A DNA stretch of 11,076 bases. Source: CAYNYM01 sp049366815 (lineage in GTDB: Bacteria; Desulfobacterota; DSM-4660; Desulfatiglandales; HGW-15). Below the pieces are notes generated by a model that ran no database searches, was not told where the DNA came from, and saw nothing but the letters and a program-made list of their open reading frames with translations. This document shows, piece after piece, positions 1 to 6,345 of this stretch (the stretch's first letter is position 1; every line of letters begins with the position of its first letter). The position numbers and the translations under genes were made by a program. The stretch is taken from the NCBI GenBank assembly GCA_049366815.1, contig JBMNCO010000127.1, positions 1-11,076 on the forward strand. The letters run 5' to 3'.

Positions 1-450
1 CTCCAGGACTTTTTGTGGGTGATCGGCCGCCTTGGCCACCTTGGGCCAGTGCTTTTTAATCTTGCCCTCCGGGCCGACCCAGACCGTAGACCGGATCACC
101 CCCTTGGTGGTTTTGCCGTACATCTTCTTTTCACCAAAGGCTTCGTATTGGGCCATCACCTTTTTGTCCGGGTCGCTCAACAGGATGAAAGGTAAGTCAT
201 TTTTTTCGATGAAATTTTGATGCGAAGCCTGGCTGTCCGGAGAAATGCCGATGATAACGAAATCGTTCTTCTGGAATTCACCCATCAGGTCACGGAATCC
301 CTGGGCTTCCTTGGTTCACCCGGATGTGTTGTCTTTTGGGTAGAAGTAGAGTATGACGTTTTTGCCCCTGAGGTCTTTCAGGCTGACCTTGTTGCCGTTT
401 TGATCCGGCAGGGTAAACGCCGGGGCTGCCTTTCCTTCCTGAATCGCCAT
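1..450 (-). CDS. Selenocysteine-containing peroxiredoxin, Bcp/PrxQ type (3' end outside window)
   Basis: Thiol/selenol peroxidase that would reduce H2O2 and organic hydroperoxides in the cytoplasm. From ATG 450 the frame encodes 150 residues up to the window edge; family members are about 150-160 long, so only a few C-terminal residues are missing. An in-frame TGA at 316-318 is codon 45, exactly where E. coli Bcp has its peroxidatic cysteine. The context keeps the PxxxTxx(C/U) signature: P38, T42, U45. The frame then continues with family-typical sequence (GFRDLMGEF at 51-59, YGKTTKGVIRST at 111-122), including the conserved active-site Arg120. The resolving-Cys position 50 is Gln and there is no cysteine in the visible protein, so it would work as a one-selenocysteine enzyme needing an external thiol. 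AAAGGAGT just upstream of 450 fixes the start. It lies 79 bases after soxG. The alternative is a nonsense mutation or sequencing error in an ordinary Cys enzyme. Confidence 0.87.
281..305 (-). promoter_or_regulatory. Candidate bacterial SECIS hairpin for the peroxiredoxin UGA
   Basis: Just downstream of the in-frame UGA the mRNA can fold as CCCAGG (305-300), loop GAUUCCGUGA (299-290), CCU (289-287), a three-base bulge GAU, and GGG (283-281). Sixteen bases separate the UGA from the apical loop and the loop starts with G. Both fit the published general description of bacterial SECIS elements (loop about 16-37 bases after UGA, G in the first two loop bases). The stem is short and bulged, so the exact pairing is uncertain. 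It would bind SelB and is also translated as part of the protein. Confidence 0.5.
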
Positions 451-487
451 AGATGACTCCTTTCCAAAAATGATGACGGTAGTCAAT

Positions 488-506
488 GATCTCAATTTCT
501 GAGATC
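488..506 (-). repeat. Perfect 7-bp inverted repeat in the soxG-peroxiredoxin spacer
   Basis: GATCTCA and TGAGATC are separated by five bases, in the 79-base gap between the soxG stop and the peroxiredoxin start. On the minus strand a run of five T (in CATCATTTTTGG) lies about 14 bases beyond the stem, too far for a standard intrinsic terminator. It could be an operator, a processing site or a weak attenuator separating the sox genes from the peroxiredoxin. I see no clear sigma-70 promoter in this gap. Confidence 0.4.
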
Positions 507-529
507 CGGCCAGCGGTATCCCGTAAGGA

Positions 530-1192
530 TTATCCATGTCCGTTTGATATCGGACGATTGAAATATCGTTTTCTCAGGCTGGAGAAGAGGTCTTCACCGC
601 CCGGCCTGAACCCGTATTCCTGTCCCGCATCAAGCATCATCTTCGCCATTGATTGCCCGTACCCACGTGGGCATGCCACGAGGACAGCCGACTTGTCCTC
701 GTCTCGAGAGAGCACAACGACCTGACTCCTGATGTGAAGAACGGGTCCCATGATGAGATAGGGGGGATTAAGGCCAGGCGAAAGGAGGTCCAGGGAGGTG
801 AGTTTTTCCATGACGGGAAAAGCCTGCCTACCGATGAGTACAACAAGTGCATAGGCCTCTGTCACATTGGTGAATGCAAACTCGTCCGCAAAGTCCGGCA
901 TATCTCCGGAGAAATGCCAAATGGTCGCCCAGTTCCATTTTATGAGATTCAGCAGGAAATCTCCTGTGAGCAGGCACTGTCTGGAATCCTTCGGAATGGC
1001 AAGACCGGCTGGACGCAACGAAGGCAGATTCTCGCCCTGGACATCCCATTTGCCCACATGACTCAGATCGACCAGAAAAGGTCCTCCTCCCTCCTCTTCA
1101 TACTCGAGCACCACCTCCCAGCCGTTTCTCAGCTGCGTTCGAGCCGGCGTGTTCGGCCATTTTACAGGAGAATATCTTCGCAGTAGTTCCAT
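530..1192 (-). CDS. soxG: Sarcosine oxidase gamma subunit (SoxG)
   Basis: Smallest folate-fold subunit of heterotetrameric sarcosine oxidase; in the known enzyme gamma packs against the GcvT-like C-terminal half of alpha and has no cofactor of its own. The 220-residue product starts MELLRRYSPVKW and has the family-like segments FLVDLSHVGKWDVQG (about 40-54) and a CLLTGDFLLNLIKWNWATIW-type stretch near 73-92. Identification rests mainly on position, size (family about 200) and these segments, since gamma subunits diverge fast. GAGGAG lies about six bases before ATG 1192. The gene begins nine bases after the soxA stop, so the two are surely cotranscribed and probably translationally coupled. 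Last gene of the soxBDAG set; the peroxiredoxin follows. Confidence 0.88.
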   Translation of the reverse strand: MELLRRYSPVKWPNTPARTQLRNGWEVVLEYEEEGGGPFLVDLSHVGKWDVQGENLPSLRPAGLAIPKDSRQCLLTGDFLLNLIKWNWATIWHFSGDMPDFADEFAFTNVTEAYALVVLIGRQAFPVMEKLTSLDLLSPGLNPPYLIMGPVLHIRSQVVVLSRDEDKSAVLVACPRGYGQSMAKMMLDAGQEYGFRPGGEDLFSSLRKRYFNRPISNGHG

Positions 1193-1201
1193 TTTGGCTC
1201 C

Positions 1202-4138
1202 TCACGTCCTCAGCCTTTTTCCCTCAGGATCATAAAAAGGGGTCGACACCACCGTGGCATAGAGTCTTTTTTCACCCATATTGTCCTCAAAAATCTCCAA
1301 ACGTGTCCCGGCATCCGCCAGGTCGGAATGCACAAGTGCCAGTCCGACGGCCTCTCCCAGGGTAAAACTGAAACGGGCCGTGCAGACATGGCCACGGATT
1401 CTCGTGTCCACGATGATGGATCCGTCTTTCGGGGCTCTCGACGGATCGTCCATCTTGAATCCCACCAGCTTCATCCGACCCTCCTGATGTTCCGTGAAAT
1501 GAAGGGCCGGTGCGCCGACCGTCTTGTAAACAGACTTTTCCCGGTGCCACAAAAAACTCAACCCCAGGTCGTGTAATGTGGTCCGTATCTCGGTTTCCTG
1601 CCCGATGATCACATGACCCTTTTCCAAGCGAAGGACATTTTGCGCCTCAAGCCCAAAGGGCATGATACCAAACGGTTTGCCGGCCTCGAGCAACAAGTCC
1701 CAGACCGTCCTCATATAAGAGGCCGGGACATGCAGTTCATACGAGCGTTCGCCCACAAACCCCAGCCTCATGACCCTTACCGGAATGACTCCCCTTATTT
1801 TGAATTCCCGGTAGCCCGCGTAAGGAAAGGACGCATCGGACAAATCTGCATCGGTCACCCCTTTGAGCACCTCTCGGGACCTGGGTCCCGCCAGATTAAC
1901 GGCACCAAAGGCGTCAGTCAGATTCACCATGCTAAAATCCCACAGTTCATGTCGCGTGTGAAATCGGATCCATTCCACGGTGGAATCGGCACGGTTCGTG
2001 GAAGAGGTGAAATAATAGTCATCGTCGCCCCTTTTCACGACCACTCCGTCATCAATAAGGCAACCGTCTTCGTTGCACATTGCGGAATATTTGACCCTGC
2101 CTTGAGATGTCTTGCTCATGTCGCCCACATAGACCCTTTGCAGGGCCTCGAGCGCCTCGGGCCCGAAGATGCGGAATTTTCCAAGGGTGCTGACATCGAT
2201 TATGCCCACGTTGTTTCGCACGTTTTCAATCTCTTGGCGGCATGTAAAATCATCCGAAAAGTAGCGTACCCGTTTCCAAGAACCCACCCTCCGGAAAACC
2301 GCACCCGGGGTTTTCTCCATGGTCTCGTGAAGAGGCGTTTGTTTGAAGGGGTCAGGGCGTCTTCCGGAATAGGTCGCCAGAAAGGCCGGAACCAGCGGCG
2401 GTCGGATGGTGGTAGGAAGCGTGGTCATACCGGCGGAGTTCCCGTTCTTTTGAAGGTATTGAGCGACGATCATCGGCAGATTGTGCCCGGGAATATTCCC
2501 CTGGCCCGGTCCCAGCCCGGCGGTTGAAAAACGTTTTACCAGTTCAACGTGATCAAATCCCATGTCACAGGCCTGGTAGATGTTTTTGATCGTCACGTCT
2601 TCATCAAAACAGATAAAGCGCTTTCTCCCTGCCCCCGGGGCCTGAACCAATTTAGAGCCTTGCGCTGGACCGGGGAGTTGCTGCAATTCCAAACGGGCAT
2701 CCTTGAGCCGGTCTCGTACCGATGCACCGCAGGCTGCAGCCGCGGCTAGACCCGCCTGACGGCCTGACACCTCAATGGAAAGGCTGTCCGTAAGGCCCAA
2801 CAACCGTCCGGCAGCGTAAACCTCAGGGGGTAGTGCTTCGGGAAGGAAGAAGTTCGTATAGGGGTCATAGGACATCCTGGCCTTGGCGAGGAAGAGAGGG
2901 CCGGCCGCAGGGGTCAATCCGGCGGAGGTCACCAGGACATCACAAGTGAAATCCCGGCTCATCATTCCATCAATCGTGCATAGCGTGGCCTTCTTCAGGG
3001 TCTGTGTTCCATGAGACACTGAGACGACCCAGCCTCTGAGGAAAGGGATGTCCCTCTTTTCAAGCACTTCCAACAAGCTCGACGCCTGTCCGTCGAACCG
3101 GGCGTCCGCCACACACTGGACATCCAGGCCCAGGTCAAAGAGATCAATAGCCGCTTCCAGGCCCAGATCATCCCCGACGCTGAAAACGGCCCTTTTGCCG
3201 GGAAGCAGACCGTATGTCCTGGCCAGCCTGTGCGCGCAATGGACCTGCATAACCCCCGGCCTTTCATTGTGGTCAAAAAGCATCGGTCGCTCAATACAAC
3301 CCGTGGCGACGACAACGCTTTCAGCCCCGATTTCGATGTAGCGTTCATCAAATGAATCGGACTGTCCACCTACCTGAAAAGCGGTGATAAGATTTTTGCC
3401 GTAAAAACCGATCATGTTTGTCCTTGGGAAAAAACGGATATTTTTTCTTTCGCAAATCTGCTCGGCCAATTGCCCGGCCCTTTTGTGGAGGGGAACGTCC
3501 GGGGAATATTCCGTTGAACGGTAATCAAAGAAACCGCCAGGCCAGGGCCGCGCTTCCAGAAGAATAACCCGGAGACCCTGATCAGCCGCCGCCAGGGCCG
3601 CATGCATGCCCGCCGGTCCTGCGCCGATAACGCACACGTCCGTGCGCGGATATATTTCGTCAAACCGGCCTTTCATGCGAAAAGAGGGATCGAGTCGCCC
3701 AAGTCCGGCGGCATGCCTGAGTCGGTTCTGAAAAAACGGCCACAGCTTGTACGGTCTATGAAAATAGTGGTAATAGAAGCCTGCGGGCAGAAGTCGATCC
3801 AGTTTGTCAATGAAAGACATGAAATCATGTTCAGGTGTACCGACGACATTTTGCGGTCTTACTCTCATGCCGTCTTGCAACTGTTTTACTTCCGAACGGA
3901 CATTTGGAACGCCGTCAACCTCCATAAGACAGTTGCTGCACTCTCCATTCAGGCTGTACAGGCCCCGGGGCCTGTGATATTTCAGGCTTCTTGAAAAGAT
4001 CCGGATACCATTCGCATACAGGGCCGTAACGATGGTATCTCCAGCCAGCCCCTTGTAGCGCCTGCCCCTATAGGTGAAGGACCTTTCCCGGCCGGGGTCT
4101 ATCCTCAAAGTCGGCAGGTCCTTGAGACGTGCCATCAT
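1202..4138 (-). CDS. soxA: Sarcosine oxidase alpha subunit (SoxA)
   Basis: Large subunit (978 aa, normal for the family) of heterotetrameric sarcosine oxidase: sarcosine + tetrahydrofolate + acceptor gives glycine + 5,10-methylene-THF, and H2O2 if the acceptor is oxygen. Domains: ferredoxin-like N-terminal region about 15-98; FAD/NAD-binding Rossmann domain with GAGPAG at 172-177; second nucleotide-binding segment about 314-345; SAGLTP at 405-410; FICFDEDVT region about 508-560; GcvT/aminomethyltransferase-like folate domain about 600-978 (LGKFRIFGPEALEAL near 652-666). The N-terminal domain keeps C67 and C70 of the usual C-x4-C-x2-C...C cluster pattern, but the first and last positions are Ser (S62, S82), so a complete [2Fe-2S] site is not visible. 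Its ATG overlaps the soxD stop (ATGA), with AGGAG just upstream. The first two codons are both ATG, so the start may be 4135. Confidence 0.95.
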   Translation of the reverse strand: MMARLKDLPTLRIDPGRERSFTYRGRRYKGLAGDTIVTALYANGIRIFSRSLKYHRPRGLYSLNGECSNCLMEVDGVPNVRSEVKQLQDGMRVRPQNVVGTPEHDFMSFIDKLDRLLPAGFYYHYFHRPYKLWPFFQNRLRHAAGLGRLDPSFRMKGRFDEIYPRTDVCVIGAGPAGMHAALAAADQGLRVILLEARPWPGGFFDYRSTEYSPDVPLHKRAGQLAEQICERKNIRFFPRTNMIGFYGKNLITAFQVGGQSDSFDERYIEIGAESVVVATGCIERPMLFDHNERPGVMQVHCAHRLARTYGLLPGKRAVFSVGDDLGLEAAIDLFDLGLDVQCVADARFDGQASSLLEVLEKRDIPFLRGWVVSVSHGTQTLKKATLCTIDGMMSRDFTCDVLVTSAGLTPAAGPLFLAKARMSYDPYTNFFLPEALPPEVYAAGRLLGLTDSLSIEVSGRQAGLAAAAACGASVRDRLKDARLELQQLPGPAQGSKLVQAPGAGRKRFICFDEDVTIKNIYQACDMGFDHVELVKRFSTAGLGPGQGNIPGHNLPMIVAQYLQKNGNSAGMTTLPTTIRPPLVPAFLATYSGRRPDPFKQTPLHETMEKTPGAVFRRVGSWKRVRYFSDDFTCRQEIENVRNNVGIIDVSTLGKFRIFGPEALEALQRVYVGDMSKTSQGRVKYSAMCNEDGCLIDDGVVVKRGDDDYYFTSSTNRADSTVEWIRFHTRHELWDFSMVNLTDAFGAVNLAGPRSREVLKGVTDADLSDASFPYAGYREFKIRGVIPVRVMRLGFVGERSYELHVPASYMRTVWDLLLEAGKPFGIMPFGLEAQNVLRLEKGHVIIGQETEIRTTLHDLGLSFLWHREKSVYKTVGAPALHFTEHQEGRMKLVGFKMDDPSRAPKDGSIIVDTRIRGHVCTARFSFTLGEAVGLALVHSDLADAGTRLEIFEDNMGEKRLYATVVSTPFYDPEGKRLRT

Positions 4139-4392
4139 GGCTCCTCCGGGCCTTCAACTTCACGGTTGGTCAGGGTGTTACGCAGGATCGTAAACCACGA
4201 TCCGCATCCGTCCCGGTGGTGCCACCACTCACGCTGAATTCCGCCGGCGTTGGTCCGCATGTGCACATAGTCGCACCACTGTTCATGGCTTAGACCTTCC
4301 TCATCCGGACGTGGACCGCGATCTTCTCCGCCGAAACGAAACTCATAACCGTTTCGTCGGCCGCAAATGGGACAGGTTATGGTGAGGGACAT
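4135..4392 (-). CDS. soxD: Sarcosine oxidase delta subunit (SoxD), zinc-binding
   Basis: Small zinc-containing subunit (85 aa) of heterotetrameric sarcosine oxidase. The visible zinc ligand pattern is C7-x2-C10 at the N-terminus (CPICGRRN) with H59-x3-C63 near the C-terminus (HHRDGCGSWF). This spacing matches the Cys-Cys-His-Cys site known for delta subunits. The central RPDEE...WCDYVHMRTNAGG segment is also typical. The start ATG 4392 is preceded by GGAGG about nine bases upstream. The gene sits 20 bases after soxB and overlaps soxA by the ATGA junction. No catalytic role of its own is expected; it stabilises the alpha-beta assembly. Confidence 0.95.
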   Translation of the reverse strand: MSLTITCPICGRRNGYEFRFGGEDRGPRPDEEGLSHEQWCDYVHMRTNAGGIQREWWHHRDGCGSWFTILRNTLTNREVEGPEEP

Positions 4393-4412
4393 GGCCTTGT
4401 ACCTCCATCATC

Positions 4413-5627
4413 TTAGTTCCACGGGCCATAATTCACAGGATTGGCGATTTCCCCCATCAGCCGGTGATCTAGATATCTCTTGAGAGTAAATGGCGCAAGT
4501 TTGTCGGGACAGCGGCCCGTGGCCATAAATTCAGCGAGATATTTGCCGACGACAGGCCCAGATTTGAATCCAAAATATCCCCATCCGCAGTCTATGAAAT
4601 AGCCCTGGACAGGGTCGTTACCGTCAATGATGGGAGCCATGTCAGGGGTCATATCGGCCAGCCCCGCCCATGATCGCATGAATTGGACACCCTTCAGGCA
4701 GGGTATGAGTTCGGTTAGGGCCTCCGCCTGGTGCTTGATGTAATAGGCGGATACATCCGTGGTATAGTTCGGCCAGGGGTCCATATGGGCGCCGGTTGCG
4801 ATTTCTCCTTTAAGGGTCTGGTTTGCATAACAGTGGTAGGCACCGGAGGAGACAACATGGTGCAGGAGCGGTTTCAGCGGTTGAGTGACCATGGCCTGAA
4901 TGGTTAGGACCTGGATGGGAAGTTGAATGCCCACCATGGCTGAGATAAGGGTTGAATAACCCCCTGCGGCATTCAGGACCAGCGGTGTAAAGATCGACCC
5001 CTTATCCGTTTCTACTGAAACAACCCTGCCTTTCTGGACATTAATGCCTGTGACCTCTGTACCCTGGTGGATATGAACGCCCAAATTTGTTGCACCTCGC
5101 GCCAATCCCCACACGACGGCATCATGGCGGACGATCCCGCCGGGTGGATGGTACATGCCGCCTATGATAGGATACGCGAGACGATCGGATATATCGAGAA
5201 TCGGCACGATCTCCTTACATTGCTTCGCGTCCACGAGTTCGCTCTTTATCCCATGGAATTGTGCAGAAGCCACCAGCAGACGCATGGAACCGAGGGCCGC
5301 TTCGCTGTGGGCCAGATTGAGATTCCCGCAATTGAAAAACATGAGATTAAAGTCGAGTTCATCTGTCAGTTTCGGCCACAGTTCAAGCCCTTCAGCATAC
5401 AAAATGAGATTTTCTTTTGTCCTCTGATTCGCCCGGACAATGGCCGTATTTCTTCCTGATCCGCCGAATCCTATATATCGCCTCTCAAGAACCGCAACAT
5501 CGGTCATGCCCCTTTCTTTTGCAAGAAAATAGGCTGTGGCAAGTCCATGCAAGCCACCGCCGATGATAACGGCATCGTAGCTCCCTTTTAGCAAATGGGT
5601 CTGCAACACCCGTTGTTTCTTCTTCAT
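4413..5627 (-). CDS. soxB: Sarcosine oxidase beta subunit (SoxB), flavoprotein
   Basis: Catalytic flavin subunit that oxidises sarcosine; in the characterised enzyme FMN is bound covalently to a histidine of beta. Visible features are the dinucleotide-binding YDAVIIGGGLHG motif near the N-terminus, GGSGRN a little later, the segment GGIVRHDAVVWGLARGA whose His (168 from this start) aligns with the covalent FMN His, and the C-terminal WAGLADMTPDMAPII and DCGWGYFGFKSGP motifs of the DadA/SoxB family. Length is 404 aa from ATG 5627, as usual for the family. A TTG at 5663 would add 12 residues (MHALSGSINLES) without family resemblance. I prefer the ATG, which has AGAGAG close upstream, though neither site has a strong Shine-Dalgarno. 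First gene of soxBDAG. Confidence 0.94.
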   Translation of the reverse strand: MKKKQRVLQTHLLKGSYDAVIIGGGLHGLATAYFLAKERGMTDVAVLERRYIGFGGSGRNTAIVRANQRTKENLILYAEGLELWPKLTDELDFNLMFFNCGNLNLAHSEAALGSMRLLVASAQFHGIKSELVDAKQCKEIVPILDISDRLAYPIIGGMYHPPGGIVRHDAVVWGLARGATNLGVHIHQGTEVTGINVQKGRVVSVETDKGSIFTPLVLNAAGGYSTLISAMVGIQLPIQVLTIQAMVTQPLKPLLHHVVSSGAYHCYANQTLKGEIATGAHMDPWPNYTTDVSAYYIKHQAEALTELIPCLKGVQFMRSWAGLADMTPDMAPIIDGNDPVQGYFIDCGWGYFGFKSGPVVGKYLAEFMATGRCPDKLAPFTLKRYLDHRLMGEIANPVNYGPWN

Positions 5628-5684
5628 ACTCTCTAGATTTATTGAGCCTGAAAGAGCGTGCAATAGGGCGGTCCCCCTATATTC

Positions 5685-5720
5685 GGTCTCTAAATACCTA
5701 CTTCTGATGAAGAAGAGACC
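5685..5720 (-). promoter_or_regulatory. Inverted repeat in the soxB leader
   Basis: GGTCTC (5685-5690) and GAGACC (5715-5720) are complementary and enclose a second small hairpin, CTTC-TGAT-GAAG (5701-5712). It lies 58 bases upstream of the preferred soxB ATG, so it could be an operator or a structured mRNA leader. The rest of the leader (5721-5894) is AT-rich near 5720-5765 and then contains a run of eight G on the plus strand (5766-5773). I see no glycine-riboswitch-like core and no promoter I would defend, although AT-rich minus-strand sequence around 5725-5755 is the likeliest place for one. Confidence 0.35.
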
Positions 5721-5894
5721 CTATTTATCTTTATGGGTATATTGATGTAACAAATTGATATTAGTGGGGGGGGAAACGCAGGGGTGGAGATTTGCGGGAG
5801 GATTTTCAGCCTATGAAACAGACCCTTCACACCCGACGGAAAAAGAGGAACAAGACGACACAGCAAGTCTTTTCCTTTAAACCGAAAGAGGCAC

Positions 5895-5926
5895 ATAAAA
5901 ATATTAAGGAGGCACTGTGGCCTCCT
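5895..5926 (-). terminator. Intrinsic terminator downstream of tRNA-Ser(GCU)
   Basis: On the minus strand AGGAGGC and GCCTCCT form a perfect 7-bp GC-rich stem around a six-base loop, followed by TAATATTTTTAT. It begins 14 bases after the tRNA CCA end, so it should end the tRNA transcript and insulate the sox operon. Confidence 0.75.
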
Positions 5927-5940
5927 GTAAGTTATTGATA

Positions 5941-6034
5941 TGGCGGAGAGAGAGGGATTCGAACCCTCGGTGGAGTTTTACGCCCCACACTCGCTTAGCA
6001 GGCGAGCGCCTTCAGCCGACTCGGCCATCTCTCC
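5941..6034 (-). tRNA. tRNA-Ser (anticodon GCU)
   Basis: Minus-strand class II tRNA, 94 bases with encoded CCA. Acceptor strands GGAGAGA and TCTCTCC pair. The anticodon arm CTCGC-CTGCTAA-GCGAG reads GCT (GCU), serving AGC/AGU codons. The long variable arm and GGTTCGAATCC T arm are typical of tRNA-Ser. It is the downstream member of a tRNA-Ser pair and has its own promoter-like box and terminator. Confidence 0.96.
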
Positions 6035-6036
6035 GG

Positions 6037-6051
6037 AATCCCTTCGGGATT
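6037..6051 (-). repeat. Short hairpin in the tRNA-Ser(GCU) 5' leader
   Basis: AATCCC and GGGATT flank a three-base loop, two bases before the mature tRNA 5' end. No T run follows on either strand, so it is not an intrinsic terminator. It could affect RNase P access to the 5' leader. Confidence 0.4.
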
Positions 6052-6073
6052 ATCTAAATGGGATATCTACAAC

Positions 6074-6103
6074 ATTATAGAAAAATTTGCAACGGCATTT
6101 CAC
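6074..6103 (-). promoter_or_regulatory. Putative sigma-70 promoter of tRNA-Ser(GCU)
   Basis: A perfect TATAAT -10 box (minus strand, 6079-6074) lies 18 bases after GTGAAA (6103-6098), a 4/6 match to the -35 consensus. Transcription would start near 6067, about 33 bases before the mature tRNA. The -35 element lies inside a small inverted repeat (6093-6109). Confidence 0.5.
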
Positions 6104-6109
6104 GTGCCG
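6080..6109 (-). terminator. Weak terminator-like hairpin after tRNA-Ser(UGA)
   Basis: CGGCA and TGCCG pair around a seven-base loop and are followed, after a short gap, by AAATTTTTC on the minus strand. The stem is only five base pairs and the T run is displaced, so termination would be partial at best. It overlaps the putative -35 region of the next tRNA. Confidence 0.28.
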
Positions 6110-6154
6110 ATGAACACCTTTCTGACCAACAGTCATTGACTGCCTGCAATATGC

Positions 6155-6179
6155 ATAAATTTCACAAAGTGAAATTTAT
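6155..6179 (-). repeat. Perfect 11-bp inverted repeat abutting the tRNA-Ser(UGA) CCA end
   Basis: ATAAATTTCAC and GTGAAATTTAT are perfect complements separated by three bases, starting at the base right after the encoded CCA. The stem is AT-rich and no T tract follows on the minus strand, so it is not a canonical terminator. Possible roles are a 3' processing or stability hairpin, or an operator-like palindrome. Confidence 0.6.
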
Positions 6180-6267
6180 TGGCGGAGGGAGAGAGATTCG
6201 AACTCCCGGACCATTTCTGGTCAACGGTTTTCAAGACCGCCGCCTTAAACCACTCGGCCATCCCTCC
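6180..6267 (-). tRNA. tRNA-Ser (anticodon UGA)
   Basis: Minus-strand class II tRNA, 88 bases with encoded CCA. Acceptor strands GGAGGGA and TCTCCC/TCCCTCC-type 3' arm pair, the anticodon loop CTTGAAA reads TGA (UGA), which serves UCN codons, and a long variable arm and GAGTTCGAATC T arm are present. It is an ordinary serine acceptor, not tRNA-Sec: its acceptor and D arms have normal tRNA-Ser lengths and the anticodon is UGA, not UCA. Confidence 0.95.
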
Positions 6268-6345
6268 ATGGACTACACAAAAACAACATCTCTGCTCTTC
6301 AGGGTTTACAGGTAAAGAAAAATCTCGATACCCATAATTTCGGTA

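Noticed and set aside
653..1186. 177-codon plus-strand ORF
   Set aside because: Antisense to soxG, which has the right size, start signal and operon position.
1613..2527. 304-codon plus-strand ORF inside soxA
   Set aside because: It is antisense to a clearly conserved region of SoxA (GcvT domain), its translation shows no recognisable family motifs, and no ribosome binding site is evident.
5664..5894. Glycine riboswitch before the sarcosine oxidase operon
   Set aside because: I looked for the conserved glycine-aptamer core and tandem layout and did not find it; only a simple nested inverted repeat is visible.
5690..5896. 68-codon minus-strand ORF upstream of soxB
   Set aside because: No family resemblance, no good Shine-Dalgarno, low-complexity proline and isoleucine content, and it begins within the tRNA terminator T run; more likely leader sequence.
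6180..6267. Possibility that this tRNA is tRNA-Sec (selC), given the nearby selenoprotein
   Set aside because: The anticodon loop reads UGA, a serine anticodon, not UCA, and arm lengths are those of normal tRNA-Ser.
6058..6315. 85-codon plus-strand ORF across the tRNA-Ser(UGA) gene
   Set aside because: It runs antisense through a clear tRNA gene and part of its translation is just the reverse complement of that tRNA.
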